12,149 bases of DNA from the NCBI GenBank assembly GCA_023396625.1, contig JAEWVY010000325.1, positions 1-12,149 on the forward strand. The letters run 5' to 3'. Positions 8,870 through 12,149 of this stretch are shown here, piece after piece; the first letter of the stretch is position 1, and every line of letters starts with the position of its first letter. A model generated the notes under the pieces. That model was not told where the DNA came from. It made no database searches and saw nothing but the letters and a program-made list of their open reading frames with translations. The stretch comes from Pseudomonadota bacterium. GTDB lineage: Bacteria; Pseudomonadota; Gammaproteobacteria; Burkholderiales; Burkholderiaceae_C. Position numbers and translations under genes: made by a program.

Positions 8870-9961
8870 TCATTGGCGGGCGCCCAGGGCCAGCGCTGCC
8901 GTGCGTGAGGCGGCCAGCGCCGCGGCGTCGGGCTGTTCCCGTGTGGGCCATCCGGCCAGATGGCGCTCGCAGAGGTCGGCCAGCGCGCGGATCCACCGGT
9001 CGCTGTCATTCAGGCAGGGGATGTAGTCGAATTGCCGGCCACCGGCGTCAAGAAAAGCCTGGCGTCCCTCGATATCGATCTCCTCCAGTGTTTCCAGGCA
9101 ATCGCTGGTGAACCCGGGGCAGACGAGCTGCACGTGGCGCACGCCGGATCGCGCCAGCGCCGCCAGGGTGGGTTCGGTGTAGGGCTGCAACCATTTCGCC
9201 TTGCCGAAACGGGACTGGAACGTCAGCTGCCATTGCGCCGGCGTCAGGCCCAGCGCCTGGGCCAGGAGCCGGGCTGTCTTCTGGCACTCGCAGTGGTAGG
9301 GGTCGCCCAGGTGCAAGGTGCGTTCGGGCACGCCGTGAAAGCTCATCACCAGTTTCTCGGCCTGGCCATGCTGTTGCCAGAAGGTGCGGATGTGCCGGGC
9401 CAGCGCGTCGATGTAGCCGGGGTCGTCGTGGTAGCGGTTGACGAAGCGCAGCTCGGGGAGGTGGCGCACCTGCGCAGCCCAGAGGTACACCGCGTCAAAC
9501 ACGCTGGCCGTGGTGGTGCCGCTGTATTGCGGGTACAGCGGCACGATGAGGATGCGCGTGGCGCCTTCGGCCTTGAGCCGGTCCAGTTCGCCAGCGATCG
9601 ACGGGGCGCCGTAGCGCATGGCGTGGCGCACGATGACCTGATGGCCGCGTTCGCCGAGCCAGCCGCGCAACAGGGTCGCCTGCTTGCGCGTCCACACCAT
9701 CAGCGGGGAGCCCTCGTCCATCCAGATGCGGGCGTATTTTGCGGCGGACTGCCTCGGCCGCGTGCGCAGGATGATGCCGTGCAGGATCAGCCACCACAGC
9801 GGCCGGGGAATCTCGACCACGCGGGGATCGCCCAGGAACTGCGCCAGATAGCGGCGCAGCGCCGGCGCCGTCGGCGCGTCGGGTGTGCCCAGGTTGCACA
9901 GCACGATAGCCGTGCGCGCGGCCTGGCCGTGCGTGAAGGGGGGTTCGGTTCGGAAGGCCAT
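8870..9961 (-). CDS. hemH: Ferrochelatase HemH
   Basis: HemH inserts Fe2+ into protoporphyrin IX, the last step of protohaem synthesis, at the cytoplasmic face of the membrane. The 363-residue length is normal for proteobacteria. Family blocks are AIVLCNLGTPDAP (18-30), LAQFLGDPRVVEIPRPLWWLIL (39-60), YPQYSGTTTASVFDAV (143-158), SFHGVPERT (207-215) with the catalytic metal-ligand H209, YHCECQKTARLLA (222-234), FQSRFGKAKWLQPYT (248-262), and CPGFTSDCLETLEEIDIEG (281-299), whose acidic cluster E290-E294 includes the second active-site residue. ATG 9961 is chosen because the conserved sequence begins shortly after it and a GAGA lies upstream; ATG 9982 is possible. The frame open further upstream to 10222 is antisense to the HAD gene and unlikely to be translated. 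Several cysteines (C222-C226 region, C281, C288) are present, but I cannot say whether they bind an iron-sulfur cluster. Confidence 0.96.
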   Translation of the reverse strand: MAFRTEPPFTHGQAARTAIVLCNLGTPDAPTAPALRRYLAQFLGDPRVVEIPRPLWWLILHGIILRTRPRQSAAKYARIWMDEGSPLMVWTRKQATLLRGWLGERGHQVIVRHAMRYGAPSIAGELDRLKAEGATRILIVPLYPQYSGTTTASVFDAVYLWAAQVRHLPELRFVNRYHDDPGYIDALARHIRTFWQQHGQAEKLVMSFHGVPERTLHLGDPYHCECQKTARLLAQALGLTPAQWQLTFQSRFGKAKWLQPYTEPTLAALARSGVRHVQLVCPGFTSDCLETLEEIDIEGRQAFLDAGGRQFDYIPCLNDSDRWIRALADLCERHLAGWPTREQPDAAALAASRTAALALGARQ

Positions 9962-10011
9962 GCGGTATTCTCGTGCAAGCATGAAACCTGTGTCGTCCCA
10001 TTCCTTGCCAT

Positions 10012-10030
10012 GCGGGTGCACTTCACCCGC
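10012..10030. repeat. Perfect 7-5-7 inverted repeat between hemH and the HAD gene
   Basis: GCGGGTG (10012-10018) and CACCCGC (10024-10030) form a perfect inverted repeat with a 5-base loop. It sits about 50 bases upstream of the hemH ATG and about 60 bases before the preferred HAD GTG. There is no T-run on either side, so it is not a terminator. An operator or mRNA hairpin is possible. If the HAD protein starts at ATG 9981 instead, the repeat would lie inside its coding sequence. Confidence 0.45.
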
Positions 10031-10088
10031 GCCTTCCGCAGTCGAGGGCCCTCCGATTTCCAGCGCGCCGGCGGTCAAGGGCCTGGAC

Positions 10089-10790
10089 GTGCCACGCATT
10101 CGGGCCGTCACGCTCGATCTCGACGACACCCTCTGGCCTATCTGGCCCACCCTCGAGCGGGCCGAGCGGGCTTTGCTCGAGTGGCTGCGGGCGCATGCGC
10201 CCGTGACGGCGGCGCAGTCCACGCGCCCCGGCGCGATGCGCGAATGGCGCGAGCAGGCCAGCCTGAACCTGCCGGACCTGGCCCACGACCTGGGGGCGCT
10301 GCGGCGCGAGGCGATCCGGCTGGCGCTGCTGGGCGCGGGCGAGGACCCGGCGCTGGCCGTGCCGGCCTTCGAGGTCTTTTTTGCCGAACGCCAGCGGGTC
10401 GAGTTGTTCGACGATGCCCTGGCGACCCTAGAATTCCTGAGCGCGCGCTACCCGGTCGTCGCGCTGTCGAATGGCAACGCGGACGTGCGGCGTGTCGGCC
10501 TGGCGCGGTATTTCCGTGGCGCCGTCAGCATGCGCAGCGTCGGCATCGGCAAGCCGCACGCGCCTATTTTCCTGGCCGCCGCGCAGATGGCCGGCGTGAC
10601 GCCCCACGAGGTGCTGCACGTCGGCGACGATGCCCACCTGGACGGGCTGGGCGCGCTGGACGCGGGCATGCAGGTTGCCTGGGTGAACCGTGGCGGGCAC
10701 GATTGGGTGCACGAGGCGAAACAGCCCCAGGTCACGGTCGGCGACCTGGCGTCGCTGTGCCGGGTGCTCCAGGGACGGCCGGCCCCCTGA
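10089..10790 (+). CDS. HAD-superfamily hydrolase (subfamily IA)
   Basis: This 233-residue cytoplasmic phosphatase-like enzyme is of unknown substrate. All four HAD motifs are present: motif I LDLDDT with nucleophile D10 and acid/base D12; motif II ALSNGN with S127; motif III K155 in GKPHAPIF; and motif IV HVGDDAHLD with D180/D181/D185 binding Mg2+. The helical insert between motifs I and II marks a C1-type cap. The GTG 10089 start is preferred because AAGG (10077-10080) lies 8 bases upstream and the protein then begins, as is usual, a few residues before motif I. ATG 9981 would add 36 Ser/Pro-rich residues that do not look like a domain. It is divergent from hemH. Phosphoglycolate phosphatase-like and other small-metabolite activities are possible; none can be chosen from sequence alone. 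Confidence 0.9.
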   Translation: MPRIRAVTLDLDDTLWPIWPTLERAERALLEWLRAHAPVTAAQSTRPGAMREWREQASLNLPDLAHDLGALRREAIRLALLGAGEDPALAVPAFEVFFAERQRVELFDDALATLEFLSARYPVVALSNGNADVRRVGLARYFRGAVSMRSVGIGKPHAPIFLAAAQMAGVTPHEVLHVGDDAHLDGLGALDAGMQVAWVNRGGHDWVHEAKQPQVTVGDLASLCRVLQGRPAP

Positions 10791-10824
10791 GAGGCGGCGT
10801 GGGCGTGCCGCACCGGCGGGCCCA

Positions 10825-10844
10825 AGGCACCTGGGCTGGTGCCT
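10825..10844. terminator. Hairpin after the HAD hydrolase gene
   Basis: AGGCACC (10825-10831) and GGTGCCT (10838-10844) form a perfect 7-bp stem with a 6-base loop, 35 bases after the HAD stop and between convergent genes. No T-run follows on either strand, so it is at best a non-canonical or transcript-end stabilising hairpin. Confidence 0.35.
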
Positions 10845-10898
10845 GTGCGCGGCTTGCCGCAGCTGGTGTCGCTCGATGATTTGCTTTTTGCCGTTTAT

Positions 10899-10920
10899 CC
10901 AGCGTCAGCTGGTCATTGTT
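10899..10920 (+). terminator. Weak terminator-like hairpin before the Lrp gene end
   Basis: CCAGC (10899-10903) pairs with GCTGG (10908-10912) around a 4-base loop. It is followed on + by TCATTGTTTGCTATTGTT, which is T-rich for this genome. It could end rightward transcripts from the HAD gene before they run antisense into the Lrp gene. The stem is short. Confidence 0.3.
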
Positions 10921-10929
10921 TGCTATTGT

Positions 10930-11424
10930 TCAAGGAGTTTCCTCCGTGCCGGACGCTGGCCGCGCCAGGCTGAGCGGGCGGTCCTCGAACTCGGTGTTCA
11001 GCACCACCGTGCTGGTGGTGCGCGCCACGCCAGGAATGGCCTTGATCCGGTAGAGCACATCTTCCAGCGCACGGGCGTGCGTGGTGCGGATCTTGGCCAG
11101 GAAGTCGTATTCGCCCGCCACGCTGTGCAGTTCCTGCACCTCGGGAATGTCGCGCAGCGCCGGTGCCACCCTGCGGCAGTGCGCATCGCTGTCGATGCGG
11201 ATGGCCACGAAGGCCGTGAAGCTCAGGCCCACTTGCTGTGGATCCACGCTGATGGAGAAGTGCCGGATCACCCCGCGCTCGAGCATCTTGCGCACACGCT
11301 CGTGCACGGCGGCCGTGGACAGCCCCACCTCGGTGCCGACTTCAGCGTAGGAACGCCGGCTGTCTCCGCTCATGGCCGAAAGAATTCTGGCATCCATGTC
11401 ATCAATCTGAATATTTGCTTGCAT
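10930..11424 (-). CDS. Lrp/AsnC-family transcriptional regulator
   Basis: This 164-residue regulator is normal in length for the feast/famine family, whose members bind DNA as dimers to octamers and respond to amino acids. The N-terminal helix-turn-helix spans about 6-55 (IDDMDARILSAMSGDSRRSY; recognition helix LSTAAVHERVRKM at 35-47). The C-terminal RAM/effector domain spans about 67-145 and includes HSVAGEYDFLAKI (100-112), the segment usually lining the ligand site, and VLNTEFEDRPL near the end. Start ATG 11424 has AGGAAG (plus positions 11432-11437) 7 bases upstream. It is divergent from a permease gene, the classic arrangement of an Lrp-type regulator with an amino-acid exporter, so control of that gene and of itself is likely (inference). 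The effector is unknown. Confidence 0.93.
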   Translation of the reverse strand: MQANIQIDDMDARILSAMSGDSRRSYAEVGTEVGLSTAAVHERVRKMLERGVIRHFSISVDPQQVGLSFTAFVAIRIDSDAHCRRVAPALRDIPEVQELHSVAGEYDFLAKIRTTHARALEDVLYRIKAIPGVARTTSTVVLNTEFEDRPLSLARPASGTEETP

Positions 11425-11494
11425 GGCAGGACTTCCTGGATTAAATTGGCGACCTGGACTTTCTGTCTGGAAAATTTACGGAAAGCAGGTTCCC
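11425..11494. promoter_or_regulatory. Divergent Lrp/EamA regulatory region with CTGGA repeats
   Basis: This 70-base spacer between the two divergent starts is clearly AT-richer than its surroundings. It carries CTGGA three times on + (11436-11440, 11454-11458, 11467-11471). The outer two are followed by A/T tracts (TTAAATT and AAAATTT) and lie 31 bases apart, close to three helical turns, which fits a side-by-side Lrp-type binding array. A -35/-10-like pair on the minus strand (plus positions 11464-11469 and 11440-11445) would put the start of transcription on top of the ribosome-binding site, so I do not call it a promoter. Confidence 0.45.
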
Positions 11495-12149
11495 ATGTCA
11501 TCCATTTTCAATCAGACCGGCCAATCTGGCCAACGTGCGCGCATCGCGCTGGCGCTGCTGCTGGTGTATGTCGTCTGGGGCACCACCTACTTTGCCATCG
11601 GCATCGCGCTCAAGGCCATGCCACCCCTGCTGCTCAACGCCAGCCGTTTCATCGCGGCCGGTGTGTTGATGACCGGCTGGGCGCTGTGGCAGGGGCAGCG
11701 GCTGCCCACGGTCCGTCAATGGCGCAACGCGGCCCTGGTGGGGGCGCTGATGGTCTTCGTGGCCATGAACATGGTGGCGCTGGCCCAGCGGGCGGGCATC
11801 GGCTCCGGCCTCATGGCCACCGTGGTGACGACCATGCCGATGTGGCTGGCGTTGTGGACGCGGCTGGGCGGCGAACATGTGCGCACCACCAGCTGGGTGG
11901 GCCTGGTGCTGGGCGTGGGCGGCGCGCTGCTGCTGGCGCGCGAGGGTGATTTCTCAGCCACGTTGGCCGGCACGTTGATGACCTTTGGCGCGCCGCTGGC
12001 CTGGAGCCTGGGCTCCTACGCCTCGCGCAAGCTGGCGCAGCCCGCGCCTGCCATGGCGGCCGGCGTGCAGTGGCTGGTGGGCGGGCTGCTGTGCGCCGCG
12101 GTGGCGCGGCCGCGGGGATACACCCCCCCGTTTGCCCCCCCCCGCGCGC
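11495..12149 (+). CDS. YedA-like EamA/DMT-family permease, 3' end outside the window
   Basis: The first 218 codons of a drug/metabolite transporter-superfamily inner-membrane exporter are present. After a short polar N terminus comes the family signature LLLVYVVWGTTYFAIGIAL. Hydrophobic segments then correspond to the first EamA repeat and the beginning of the second (GTLMTFGAPLAWSLGSYASRKLAQ, about 164-187, resembling E. coli YedA). ATG 11495 is preceded by CAGG at 11486-11489. The final ~12 codons, after LLCAAVA, lose the family's look and pass through C7 and C9 runs, so sequence errors near the edge are likely. The divergent Lrp-type regulator suggests amino-acid-responsive expression. The exported compound is unknown. 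Confidence 0.87.
   Translation, partial: MSSIFNQTGQSGQRARIALALLLVYVVWGTTYFAIGIALKAMPPLLLNASRFIAAGVLMTGWALWQGQRLPTVRQWRNAALVGALMVFVAMNMVALAQRAGIGSGLMATVVTTMPMWLALWTRLGGEHVRTTSWVGLVLGVGGALLLAREGDFSATLAGTLMTFGAPLAWSLGSYASRKLAQPAPAMAAGVQWLVGGLLCAAVARPRGYTPPFAPPRA

Noticed and set aside
9962..10222. 87-residue N-terminal extension of ferrochelatase
   Set aside because: It would be antisense to the HAD gene and lacks any similarity to HemH. The family begins near residue 15 of the chosen start.
8960..10879. 639-codon + frame over hemH and the HAD gene
   Set aside because: Its first half is antisense to hemH and its second half is another frame of the HAD gene. There is no family resemblance, while both overlapped genes show full catalytic motifs.
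11440..11469. Sigma-70 promoter for the Lrp gene on the minus strand
   Set aside because: The -10-like TTTAAT would start transcription inside the ribosome-binding site, leaving no usable leader.

Overview
The window is GC-rich (roughly two thirds G+C by eye) and densely coded. The protein families and their style suggest a betaproteobacterium of the order Burkholderiales, probably Comamonadaceae-like. That placement is inferred from protein resemblance and not from a marker gene. No rRNA, tRNA, CRISPR array, insertion sequence or phage gene was seen.

Layout, left to right. Positions 1-175 hold a probable intrinsic terminator of a gene that ends off the left edge. Next come moaE (molybdopterin synthase large subunit) and a GNAT acetyltransferase, both on +. 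An EamA/DMT-family permease on - converges on the acetyltransferase and overlaps its 3' end. An AraC-family regulator on + is divergent from that permease. Then comes clpB on +, the disaggregase chaperone, with a convincing sigma-32 (heat-shock) promoter in front and a ribosome-binding site plus GTG inside the gene that matches the known internal start of E. coli ClpB. It is followed by an aldehyde dehydrogenase of the coniferyl-aldehyde dehydrogenase type (+). On - there is an ArsR-type regulator fused to a rhodanese domain, then a gene-poor stretch of about 455 bases, then hemH (ferrochelatase, -). A HAD-superfamily hydrolase (+) is divergent from hemH. At the right end, an Lrp/AsnC regulator (-) is divergent from a second, YedA-like EamA permease (+) that is cut by the window edge.

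How the genes work together. Most are single-gene housekeeping or stress functions: Mo-cofactor synthesis, protein disaggregation, haem synthesis, aldehyde oxidation and sulfur/persulfide sensing. Two regulator-exporter pairs stand out, AraC/EamA at 1433-3402 and Lrp/EamA at 10930-12149. Each is divergent around a short intergenic region, which suggests local control of efflux of a small metabolite, plausibly an amino acid in the Lrp case.

I found no clear novel multi-gene system. The points most worth following up are the dual start of clpB, the ArsR-rhodanese fusion that lacks the classical metal-binding cysteines, the unexplained spacer 8414-8869, and the inverted repeat between hemH and the HAD gene. 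The last ~50 bases contain C7 and C9 runs and look like low-quality contig-end sequence.
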